7,298 bases of DNA from Demequinaceae bacterium (GTDB lineage Bacteria; Actinomycetota; Actinomycetes; Actinomycetales; Demequinaceae), in assembly GCA_011524475.1 (NCBI GenBank), contig WTKG01000196.1:1-7298 (forward strand), in the 5' to 3' direction. The notes under the pieces were generated by a model. That model did not search any database, was not told where the DNA came from, and saw only the letters and a list, made by a program, of their open reading frames with translations. A program made the position numbers and the translations under genes. Of this stretch, positions 1 to 5,905 are shown piece after piece (position 1 is the first letter of the stretch; each line of letters starts with the position of its first letter).

Positions 1-718
1 ACGAGGGTTCGACAGTGGGAGTGGCGGACGCGGAGACATTGGGGCTTGCGTCCACTCCAGAGGAGGGTTCCACCTCCGGCGCGCGGGCGGAGCGGGCTTC
101 GTGGGGACGCGCACACAACGTGGCAATCGTCTCTGGGGATGCTATTACCACCCGGATGTCGGCAATACCGTCCGTACGAGCATAGGTGTGAGAGTCATCA
201 ATTCCCCATCCTCGCGCGTCAGTAAGGGTGGCAAGAATAAAATCTGCAAATACCTCTTCCGCAAAAGGCAACCCTGCTTCAATTTCCATACGCACAAACC
301 GAGTATCAACGCCCGGAGTGACCTCAGACTGACCAGGAATCACCACCAAGGTCCCCGAACCCGCCACAGGCACCTCAAGCGAGGTAAGCCCGGCACTGGA
401 GTCAGCCTCATCAAGAGCACGAGTAATAGCGGGGAAAAGCTCGGGCACCACTGCTGTGGGAGAAGGCGTACTTAGCGGTCCGTTCGTGGTGGGCTGCCCT
501 GAAGGAATCACGATCGGAGGCTCCACGAGTCGCGCAAAAAAATCGGTCACCCAACCAGCTCCCCACCCCACCCCGAGAGCCGTCACAGACACGGCTCCGG
601 CGAACAGCCATTTTTTGGTGGAAGGTGGAAGTGGGCCTTGTCGTGGAGTTCGCCTGCCACGAAGAGAGAGTTTTTCTCCTAACGAGAACACGCCACCGAG
701 CCGTCGAGCCATGGACAT
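1..718 (-). CDS. Membrane-anchored DUF3152 protein, partial (C-terminus beyond left edge)
   Basis: This frame is open for 239 codons on the minus strand, from an ATG at 718 to the window edge, with no stop. A basic N-terminus (residues 1-36) leads into one hydrophobic segment (about 37-60, starting KKWLFAGAVSVTALG), so the protein is probably an N-in, exported, membrane-anchored protein. A Pro/Ser/Thr-rich linker (about 70-92) follows. The first half of a DUF3152 domain then runs from about 115 to 204, recognised from FVRMEIEAGLP, LTDARGW and IRVVIASPETIATLCA. DUF3152 proteins usually carry a zincin-like HExxH motif later in the domain, which would lie outside the window, so peptidase activity cannot be judged. 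After LCA the sequence becomes Ala/Pro/Ser/Glu-rich (203-239), unlike the usual domain. Two starts are possible: ATG 718 with a modest GGGAA site upstream, or ATG 712 (MARRL), six bases after a TATCGT -10-like hexamer. Function is unknown. Confidence 0.85.
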   Translation of the reverse strand, partial: MSMARRLGGVFSLGEKLSLRGRRTPRQGPLPPSTKKWLFAGAVSVTALGVGWGAGWVTDFFARLVEPPIVIPSGQPTTNGPLSTPSPTAVVPELFPAITRALDEADSSAGLTSLEVPVAGSGTLVVIPGQSEVTPGVDTRFVRMEIEAGLPFAEEVFADFILATLTDARGWGIDDSHTYARTDGIADIRVVIASPETIATLCARPHEARSARAPEVEPSSGVDASPNVSASATPTVEPS

Positions 719-724
719 ACGATA
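719..724 (-). promoter_or_regulatory. Candidate -10 element (TATCGT) for the DUF3152 gene
   Basis: On the minus strand TATCGT sits directly before ATG 718 and six bases before the second in-frame ATG (712). The second spacing matches the leaderless arrangement seen before mrp (6459) and the CBS-protein gene (4144). No convincing -35 is visible. The shifted plus-strand hexamer TACGAT (718-723) could serve the divergent DUF3107 gene, so the two -10 candidates overlap in a gap of about 40 bases. Sequence match only. Confidence 0.35.
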
Positions 725-749
725 GTTCCCAAAAGAGACACCTACGCCC

Positions 750-755
750 AGGAGG
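750..755 (+). promoter_or_regulatory. Strong ribosome binding site (AGGAGG) fixing the DUF3107 start
   Basis: A full AGGAGG lies five bases before GTG 761. It supports this GTG as the start, so the protein begins MEVRIGIQN, matching the usual start of the family. Confidence 0.85.
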
Positions 756-760
756 AAGCC

Positions 761-979
761 GTGGAAGTACGAATCGGAATACAAAACGTCTCGCGGGAAC
801 TGAGCGTCGAAACCAACGCGAGCGCCGCTGACGTAGCAAAACTCGTAGAAGCTGCTGCGGCAGGCTCGATATTTACGTTAGACGACATCAAAGGCGGCAC
901 CGTGCTGGTGCCGAGCCACTCCCTGGCCTACGTAGAAATTGGCGAAGAGTCCAAACGTCGGGTGGGTTTCGGGGGATAA
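761..979 (+). CDS. DUF3107 family protein
   Basis: A 72-residue protein that matches the actinobacterial DUF3107 family over its whole length. Signatures are the N-terminal MEVRIGIQNVSREL, the central GGTVLVPSHSLAYVEIG and the C-terminal ERRVGFG-like ending (KRRVGFGG). It has no signal peptide, membrane helix or obvious catalytic residues, so it should be a small soluble cytoplasmic protein. GTG 761 is backed by a strong Shine-Dalgarno sequence. Its setting, divergent from DUF3152 and upstream of a DEAD-box helicase, resembles mycobacteria, where the equivalent protein is annotated TB9.4 (from memory). That conservation hints at a shared housekeeping role, but no biochemical function is established to my knowledge. 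The family call is very secure; the function is unknown. Confidence 0.93.
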   Translation: MEVRIGIQNVSRELSVETNASAADVAKLVEAAAAGSIFTLDDIKGGTVLVPSHSLAYVEIGEESKRRVGFGG

Positions 980-990
980 CCACGCTCACC

Positions 991-1020
991 CCAGGTACCT
1001 ATGCCATGCCGGTACACTGG
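991..1020 (+). repeat. Imperfect inverted repeat after the DUF3107 gene
   Basis: CCAG-GTACC (991-999) pairs with GGTAC-A-CTGG (1011-1020): nine base pairs with one bulged A and an 11-base loop. It begins 12 bases after the DUF3107 stop. There is no T-run after it, so it is a poor intrinsic terminator by the E. coli rule, though actinobacterial terminators often lack T-runs. It also covers the possible -10 TACACT (1013-1018), so it could be an operator instead. Confidence 0.4.
1013..1018 (+). promoter_or_regulatory. Candidate -10 element (TACACT) for the helicase gene
   Basis: TACACT fits TAnnnT in the gap between DUF3107 and the helicase. A start about seven bases downstream would give a leader of roughly 125 nucleotides. 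No good -35 lies at the expected distance, so this is weak. The nearby TTGACC (1034-1039) has no partner -10 downstream. Confidence 0.25.
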
Positions 1021-1052
1021 TGCGTGACCGAGGTTGACCGGTTGTCATGTGT

Positions 1053-1124
1053 GCCGCGGCGCCGCTGAAGAAAGCGTAGGCCGCGATGGAGATGATTCGC
1101 GATCGGCTGCCATTCGCCGCGGCC
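1053..1124 (+). promoter_or_regulatory. Candidate structured 5' leader of the DEAD-box helicase gene
   Basis: Three GC-rich segments can pair in competing ways: A GCCGCGGC (1053-1060), B GGCCGCG (1079-1085) and C GCCGCGGCC (1116-1124). B with C makes a 7-bp stem, extended inside by ATGG (1086-1089) with CCAT (1110-1113). A with B gives 6 bp and A with C gives 8 bp, and these pairings exclude one another. The helicase ribosome binding site (about 1140-1145) lies outside all three. Long self-regulating leaders are known for other bacterial DEAD-box helicase genes such as E. coli deaD. A regulatory role here is inference, and GC-rich palindromes also arise by chance. Confidence 0.35.
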
Positions 1125-1149
1125 CGTCCGCACAATCACGAGGAACACC

Positions 1150-2688
1150 GTGACTTCCGATACCCCTGCCGCTGAGCAGCCAGAAAAATCATTCGCCGAC
1201 TGCGGCGTACGCCCCGAAATAGTCGAGGCGCTCGCTGAAGCCAACATCACTCACCCCTTCGCGATTCAAGCACTGACGTTGCCAGTGGCGTTAGCCAAGC
1301 ACGACATTATTGGCCAAGCAAAAACCGGTACTGGTAAGACATTGGGCTTTGGCATCCCCGTGCTGGAACACACCACCGGCCCCGGTGAAGAGGGCTGGGA
1401 AGAACTGGGTCAGGCCCAAGGCAAACCGCAAAGCCTGGTGGTGGCTCCCACACGAGAACTCGCAGTCCAGGTAGCAGAGGACCTCGCCGTAGCCTCCTCA
1501 AAGCGCTCGTTGCGAATCGTCCAAATTTATGGAGGGCGTGCTTACGAGCCTCAGATAGAAGCGCTCACCAAGGGCGCCGACGTGGTGGTGGGCACTCCGG
1601 GGCGCCTCATAGACCTCATGAATCAAGGACACCTGGACCTGCGGTTTGTACGTAGCGCGGTGCTTGACGAGGCCGACGAAATGCTTGATCTTGGATTCCT
1701 TCCGGACGTCGAGAAACTATTGGCGGCTACTCCTGCCTCGCGCCACACCATGCTGTTTTCTGCCACGATGCCAGGAGAAGTGGTGCAACTGGCGCGACGC
1801 TATATGGTGCAGCCCACTCACATTCGTGCCGAAGACCCCGCTGACGACGGTGCCACCGTAAAAGCAATCGCCCAGTTCGCGTTTCGCGCCCACGCTCTCG
1901 ACAAAGTGGAGGTGCTTGCCCGCATCCTTCAAGCAGAGGGCCGTGGCCTCACGGTGGTGTTTGCCCGTACCAAACGTACTGCGGCCAAAGTCGCTGACGA
2001 GCTGGGCCGCCGAGGTTTCGCCTCCGGTGCTCTCCATGGTGACCTCGGCCAAGGCGCGCGCGAACAGGCGCTGCGCGCATTTCGGTCAGGAAAAATAGAT
2101 GTGCTGGTGGCAACGGATGTTGCAGCGCGTGGGATCGATGTGGACGATGTGACCCACGTCATCAATTACCAGTGCCCGGAGGACGAAAAAACATACCTTC
2201 ACCGCATCGGGCGCACCGGACGTGCTGGTAAGAAAGGAACCGCAGTCACATTTGTGGACTGGGACGAACTCCCCCGCTGGGGGCTTATCAACAAGGCCTT
2301 GGACCTGGGATACCCCGAGCCTGAAGAGACGTATTCGAATTCTGACCATCTGTACGAGAACCTCGCCATACCCCGCGAAGCAACCGGAGAACTACCCCGT
2401 GACCAGCGCACTCGCAGCGGCCTAAGGTCCGAAAAACTCGAAGATCTGGGTGAAACAGGCGCAACAGGGCAAAGGCAGCGAGGTCGCCAAGGAAGCAGTC
2501 GCGGTAACGGCCGTGGTTCCCGACGCCGCACCAACGAGGGCGGGCGTACACACACCGGCGGCCGCTCTGGGAAATCACGTGCGTCCCGCACGGAAGGAAG
2601 CACGGCGAGTTCAGGCGACGGCTCCGGAAACTCCAGCCAGAAGCGCCGCCCACGGCGGCGGCAACGTCGCCGCACAAGCGGTTCGTGA
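1150..2688 (+). CDS. DEAD-box ATP-dependent RNA helicase (RhlE-like)
   Basis: A 512-residue superfamily 2 RNA helicase that uses ATP to unwind or remodel RNA in the cytoplasm, typically in ribosome assembly, RNA decay or cold adaptation. All core motifs are intact: a Q-motif region (about 16-46, FAIQ in place of the common PTxIQ), motif I AKTGTGKT (57-64), Ia PTRELA (100-105), GG (128-129), Ib TPGR (149-152), II DEAD (173-176), III SAT (204-206), IV VVFARTK (269-275), V ATDVAARGID (321-330) and VI HRIGRTGRAG (351-360). From about 435 the tail turns into a low-complexity Arg/Gly/Ser region ending in an Arg-rich cluster (499-508), a common nonspecific RNA-binding extension. An Asp/Glu/Gly-containing loop (about 75-95) between motifs I and Ia is typical of actinobacterial relatives. 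GTG 1150 is chosen because AGGA lies five bases upstream and the Q-motif follows. The pepP gene starts 12 bases later, so the two may be co-transcribed. Confidence 0.95.
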   Translation: MTSDTPAAEQPEKSFADCGVRPEIVEALAEANITHPFAIQALTLPVALAKHDIIGQAKTGTGKTLGFGIPVLEHTTGPGEEGWEELGQAQGKPQSLVVAPTRELAVQVAEDLAVASSKRSLRIVQIYGGRAYEPQIEALTKGADVVVGTPGRLIDLMNQGHLDLRFVRSAVLDEADEMLDLGFLPDVEKLLAATPASRHTMLFSATMPGEVVQLARRYMVQPTHIRAEDPADDGATVKAIAQFAFRAHALDKVEVLARILQAEGRGLTVVFARTKRTAAKVADELGRRGFASGALHGDLGQGAREQALRAFRSGKIDVLVATDVAARGIDVDDVTHVINYQCPEDEKTYLHRIGRTGRAGKKGTAVTFVDWDELPRWGLINKALDLGYPEPEETYSNSDHLYENLAIPREATGELPRDQRTRSGLRSEKLEDLGETGATGQRQRGRQGSSRGNGRGSRRRTNEGGRTHTGGRSGKSRASRTEGSTASSGDGSGNSSQKRRPRRRQRRRTSGS

Positions 2689-2700
2689 CACTATGAGTCT

Positions 2701-4095
2701 GTGAACGACACCCAGCCCGCCACAGATTCTTCGTCCGCGGACGAAACGGATTCTTCTGCCCGCTCCAGTCGGCCATGGACCCCTGCCTTCCAAGAGTTCA
2801 TGACCCAACACTGGGAGCAGGTGGACTATGCCCACGCTCCTCTCGGCACAGCGCCCTATGCGGCTGAGCGTCGCGCACGTCTGAGCGAAAAATTCCCCGG
2901 CAAGACAATTGTGATTCCCGCAGGCTCACTCACCACGCGTTCCAATGACACGGATTATCGGTTCCGTCCCTCCAGCGACTTCGCGTATCTCACTGGTCTG
3001 GGCGCAGACCACGAACCTGACGCTGTATTAGTGTTATGGCCCACAGATTCCGGCGACAGCCACGATGCGGTGCTATACGTAGTTCCGCCTGCCGGGCCAG
3101 AAAGCGAAGAGTTTTACACCAACCCGGCAGCCGGCGAATTCTGGGTGGGGCCACGCCCCAGTCTTGAAGACTTTTCCGTGATGACCGGACTGGACACCAA
3201 ACCTCGCAGCGATCTTCCCGCTGGGACGCGGACTGCGAGACAACCGGTAAAAGCGGTGCGCCAGTTTTTGTCTCAGATGCGCATGGTCAAAGACGACTAC
3301 GAAATTCAACAATTACGCGAAGCAGTAGACGCCACCATTGCAGGATTCGCCCGTGTGGCCGCGTCCCTTCCGCGTGCCCGCGATCATAAACGCGGCGAAC
3401 GCGTAATCGAATCCACTTTCGACGGCCATGCGCGTGAAGAAGGCAATGCGGTCGGCTACGAAACAATCGCCGCCGCGGGCGACCATGCGACCACCCTGCA
3501 TTGGATCCGCAATGACGGGCCCGTACGCACGGGAGACCTTCTGCTGCTAGACGCAGGGGTAGAAATGGAAAGTCTTTACACCGCAGACATCACCAGAACA
3601 TTGCCCGTATCTGGCGAATTCTCGCGGGAACAAAGGCAGGTCTATGACGTCGTATTAGCAGCAGCGGACGCAGCCTTCACACAGGCGCGTCCAGGCAACA
3701 CTCTGCGTGATGTTCACCAGGCCGCAATGGATGTGATTCGTCACGAACTCACGAGTTGGGGGATTCTCCCTGACGCAGATGCCGGCGAAGAACTGTTCCG
3801 TCGCTGGATGGTGCATGGCACCTCGCACCACCTCGGTCTGGACGTGCACGACTGCGCTCATGCACGTCGCACCACCTACCTAGACGGAGAACTTCGTCCC
3901 GGCATGGTGTTCACCATCGAACCTGGTCTCTATTTCAAAGCGCACGATCAAGCGGCCCCTACAGAACTACGCGGCATCGGGGTGCGCATTGAAGACGACA
4001 TCTTGATTACTGACACCGGGGCAGAGAATCTGTCGGCAGCGTTGCCTCGCACGGCCGAAGATGTCGAACAATGGTTACGGAACCATCAGGCATAG
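2701..4095 (+). CDS. pepP: Xaa-Pro aminopeptidase (aminopeptidase P, M24B)
   Basis: A 464-residue dimetal hydrolase that removes an N-terminal residue preceding proline, in cytoplasmic peptide turnover. The N-terminal AMP_N domain runs from about 48 to 180 (RPSSDFAYLTG at 89-99), and the pita-bread M24 domain from about 195 to 455. The five metal ligands are all visible: D284 (LLLDAG), D296 (ADITRT), H376 (GTSHHLGLDVHD), E407 (FTIEPGLY) and E431 (GVRIEDD). The conserved histidines H267 (TTLHW) and H383 are also present, so the enzyme should be active. The first 45 or so residues are a Ser/Asp-rich extension without recognisable fold. GTG 2701 has no good Shine-Dalgarno sequence; the alternative ATG inside FMTQHW would remove the extension but still keep the AMP_N domain. 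GTG 2701 may rely on coupling to the helicase stop or on a CACTAT hexamer six bases upstream. Confidence 0.94.
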   Translation: MNDTQPATDSSSADETDSSARSSRPWTPAFQEFMTQHWEQVDYAHAPLGTAPYAAERRARLSEKFPGKTIVIPAGSLTTRSNDTDYRFRPSSDFAYLTGLGADHEPDAVLVLWPTDSGDSHDAVLYVVPPAGPESEEFYTNPAAGEFWVGPRPSLEDFSVMTGLDTKPRSDLPAGTRTARQPVKAVRQFLSQMRMVKDDYEIQQLREAVDATIAGFARVAASLPRARDHKRGERVIESTFDGHAREEGNAVGYETIAAAGDHATTLHWIRNDGPVRTGDLLLLDAGVEMESLYTADITRTLPVSGEFSREQRQVYDVVLAAADAAFTQARPGNTLRDVHQAAMDVIRHELTSWGILPDADAGEELFRRWMVHGTSHHLGLDVHDCAHARRTTYLDGELRPGMVFTIEPGLYFKAHDQAAPTELRGIGVRIEDDILITDTGAENLSAALPRTAEDVEQWLRNHQA

Positions 4096-4118
4096 CCGAG
4101 TAACATCCCGGCGATGCC

Positions 4119-4143
4119 ACCTCACGAGGATTACTCTCGAGGT
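4119..4143 (+). repeat. Inverted repeat ending at the CBS-protein start codon
   Basis: ACCTC (4119-4123) pairs with GAGGT (4139-4143), and inside them GAG (4126-4128) pairs with CTC (4134-4136), leaving a five-base loop. The structure ends on the base before ATG 4144 and would bury both GAGG sequences in the region. If transcripts extend through from pepP, it could limit translation. If transcription starts at the ATG, it would be only DNA sequence. Pairing is read directly; a role is inferred. Confidence 0.35.
4132..4137 (+). promoter_or_regulatory. Candidate -10 element (TACTCT), leaderless start of the CBS-protein gene
   Basis: TACTCT, then six bases, then ATG 4144. The position predicts a transcript starting at or next to the A of the start codon. 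The GAGG at 4139-4142 is only one base from the ATG and the GAGGA at 4126-4130 is 13 bases away, so neither is a normal Shine-Dalgarno sequence. No clear -35 is seen. Confidence 0.4.
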
Positions 4144-5430
4144 ATGAGCACGACACCAGATCGCGTGTTCGTCGCGCGACTCGTAGGTACGAACGTTTTC
4201 GACCCCATTGGGGACCCTGTGGGACGGGTAAGAGACGTCGTGCTTGTCATTCCCTCGCAACGACCTGCTTCGGCCATTGGCCTGGTGGTGGAAGTCCCCG
4301 GACGTCGTCGGGTATTCATGCCTTTGACTCGTGTGACCTCGATTGCGAATGGTCAAGTCATTTGCACTGGAGTGGTGAACCTTCGACGCTTCACTGCCCG
4401 CGCACGTGAAACTCTTGCCATGGGAGAGCTGCTGGACCGACACGTGACCCTCGCAGACGGATCCGGAGAGGCAATCATTCACGACGTCGGCATTTCTCTC
4501 ACCCATAAGCGCACCTGGAATGTTTCCCATCTGTTTGTGCGACGCGCTGAACAGCGACGTGGGCCATGGAGGATCCGCCGTCGTGGCGAGGGCATGACTC
4601 TGAGCGTGGACGACGTGGAATCGCTCACGCCTCACAGGGATTCCCAGGGAGCAGAGTTACTCATTGAGTCTTTTGCAGACAAGAAACCGGCAGATATTGC
4701 CAACGCCCTCATGGATCTGTCTGCCACACGCACATTCGAAGTCGCACAGGCTTTGGACGACGCGCAGCTCGCGGATGTGGTCGAGCAGTTGCCAGAACCA
4801 GATCAGGTAACGCTCGTGAATGCCCTCGAGCCTCAGCGCGCGGCACACGTATTGGGAGAAATGGAACCGGACGATGCTGCTGACCTGCTGGGAGATTTGC
4901 CCAGCACTCGAGCCCAGTCTCTGTTGGGGCTGATGTCTCCTGAAGAGGTGCGGCCTGTGCAACAACTGCTGGGGTACGCGGATGACGTTGCCGGAGGTCT
5001 TATGACTACCGAGCCCATCATTGTGAGTCCCGATACGACAGTGGCGACCGCCCTCGCACTCGTGCGGCGTGAACAACTCACCCCTGCTCTCGCGTCAGTC
5101 GTCTTTGTGGTGCGTCCTCCTTTGGAAACTCCTACGGGGAAATATTTGGGCCTTGTGCACTTCCAGAAACTCTTACGTGAAGCTCCCCACGAGCCTGTCG
5201 GTTCCCTCGTCGATACCGGCATTGAACCGCTCAAACCAGATGCACACCTCTCAGAAGTCTCACGCACAATGGCTGCCTACGATCTGCTGGCTGCCCCGGT
5301 ACTAGATGACGCTGGGCACCTGCTCGGGGTCATCTCTGCAGACGACGTTCTCGACCACGTGCTCCCCCACGACTGGCGAACACCCGCAGAGTCTGAGAGC
5401 AGCCGAATAGAGGAGATTACCCATGGCTGA
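4144..5430 (+). CDS. Soluble PRC-barrel / MgtE_N / CBS-domain protein (MgtE-like, no transporter domain)
   Basis: 428 residues from ATG 4144. Two PRC-barrel-like units come first: about 5-80 (VARLVGTNVFDPIGDPVGRVRD) and about 90-165 (ELLDRHVTLADGSG, NVSHLFVRR). An MgtE_N superhelical domain follows at about 174-280 (EMEPDDAADLLGDLP at 239-253). Next comes a CBS pair: CBS1 about 283-345 (AGGLMTTEPIIVSPDTTV) and CBS2 about 352-409 (PVLDDAGHLLGVISADDVLDHV). In true MgtE channels the N and CBS domains bind magnesium and gate a five-helix pore; here the protein ends right after CBS2 and no membrane helix is present. It therefore cannot transport magnesium alone and is likely often misnamed a magnesium transporter. 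It may sense a ligand such as magnesium or a nucleotide and act on a partner. Its stop overlaps the DUF1003 start by 8 bases. An ATG at 4114 in the same frame is possible but adds ten residues without family resemblance. Confidence 0.9.
   Translation: MSTTPDRVFVARLVGTNVFDPIGDPVGRVRDVVLVIPSQRPASAIGLVVEVPGRRRVFMPLTRVTSIANGQVICTGVVNLRRFTARARETLAMGELLDRHVTLADGSGEAIIHDVGISLTHKRTWNVSHLFVRRAEQRRGPWRIRRRGEGMTLSVDDVESLTPHRDSQGAELLIESFADKKPADIANALMDLSATRTFEVAQALDDAQLADVVEQLPEPDQVTLVNALEPQRAAHVLGEMEPDDAADLLGDLPSTRAQSLLGLMSPEEVRPVQQLLGYADDVAGGLMTTEPIIVSPDTTVATALALVRREQLTPALASVVFVVRPPLETPTGKYLGLVHFQKLLREAPHEPVGSLVDTGIEPLKPDAHLSEVSRTMAAYDLLAAPVLDDAGHLLGVISADDVLDHVLPHDWRTPAESESSRIEEITHG
5411..5415 (+). promoter_or_regulatory. 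Ribosome binding site (AGGAG) of the DUF1003 gene inside the CBS gene
   Basis: AGGAG lies seven bases before ATG 5423, within the last codons of the CBS-protein gene. It fixes the DUF1003 start and supports translational coupling of the two genes. Confidence 0.75.
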
Positions 5431-5905
5431 TGAATTCGACCGGCCTGTCAAAGAACGTCGACGCTGGGGCGCGAGACCTACACGATCGGACCGGTTTGGC
5501 CGATTTTCTGAGGCCATCGCTCGCTTCCTGGGAACCCCTCGCTTCTTGGGCTACCTGACCGCTTTCGTCATCCTGTGGTTGGTATGGAATACATATGCAC
5601 CTGAAGAATGGCGATTTGACTCTGCGACTTTCGGTTTTACGGCCCTCACCCTGATGCTGAGTCTGCAAGCCTCGTACGCTGCACCACTGATTCTGCTTGC
5701 CCAAAACAGACAGGACGACCGGGACAAAGTATCCGCCGCGCAAGACACCCAAAGGGCAGAGCGCTCTCTAGCCGACACGGAATATCTTGCTCGCGAAGTC
5801 GCGGCATTGCGTCAGGCTGTATCTGAGACTGCTACGCGCGACTTTGTGCGCGCCGAGTTACGCGCGCTCGTGGAAGAACTCAATCGCGAGGACGAAGAGG
5901 ATTAA
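5423..5905 (+). CDS. DUF1003 family inner-membrane protein
   Basis: A 160-residue protein with the full DUF1003 pattern. A basic N-terminus (RPVKERRRWGARPTRSDRFG) leads to two hydrophobic segments: about 41-59 (FLGYLTAFVILWLVW) and about 68-93 (FTALTLMLSLQASYAAPLILL). The family hallmark AQNRQDDRDK follows at 93-102. The C-terminal part (about 103-157) is charged and probably a cytoplasmic coiled coil (EYLAREVAALRQAV, ELRALVEELNRE). The two-helix hairpin with both ends inside is the expected topology. The gene overlaps the CBS-protein gene by 8 bases, so both are probably made together and may form a complex. The function of DUF1003 is not established; a link to ion homeostasis is inferred only from the MgtE-like neighbour. 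Its last 26 bases overlap the convergent gene on the minus strand. Confidence 0.92.
   Translation: MADEFDRPVKERRRWGARPTRSDRFGRFSEAIARFLGTPRFLGYLTAFVILWLVWNTYAPEEWRFDSATFGFTALTLMLSLQASYAAPLILLAQNRQDDRDKVSAAQDTQRAERSLADTEYLAREVAALRQAVSETATRDFVRAELRALVEELNREDEED

Noticed and set aside
101..475. Plus-strand open frame of 124 codons at the left edge
   Set aside because: It is antisense to the DUF3152 gene, its protein is Arg/His/Ser-rich without family resemblance, and no ribosome site precedes it.
411..839. Minus-strand open frame of 142 codons
   Set aside because: It is in a different frame from DUF3152, has Arg-rich low-complexity composition, and runs across the divergent gap and into DUF3107.
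991..1020. Firm intrinsic terminator after DUF3107
   Set aside because: The stem has a bulge and there is no T-run, so it is listed only as an inverted repeat.
1034..1039. TTGACC as a -35 for the helicase
   Set aside because: No TAnnnT hexamer occurs at 16-19 bases downstream.
2199..2776. Overlapping minus-strand open frames behind the helicase tail
   Set aside because: Arg/Pro-rich shadows of the GC-rich Arg/Gly tail; the plus-strand helicase reading explains the sequence fully.
4075..4635. Minus-strand open frame of 186 codons
   Set aside because: Long, but antisense to the PRC-barrel region, with no recognisable protein features; the plus-strand frame matches known domains.
4144..5430. 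Calling the CBS protein an MgtE magnesium transporter
   Set aside because: There is no transmembrane domain after the CBS pair; only the regulatory modules are present.
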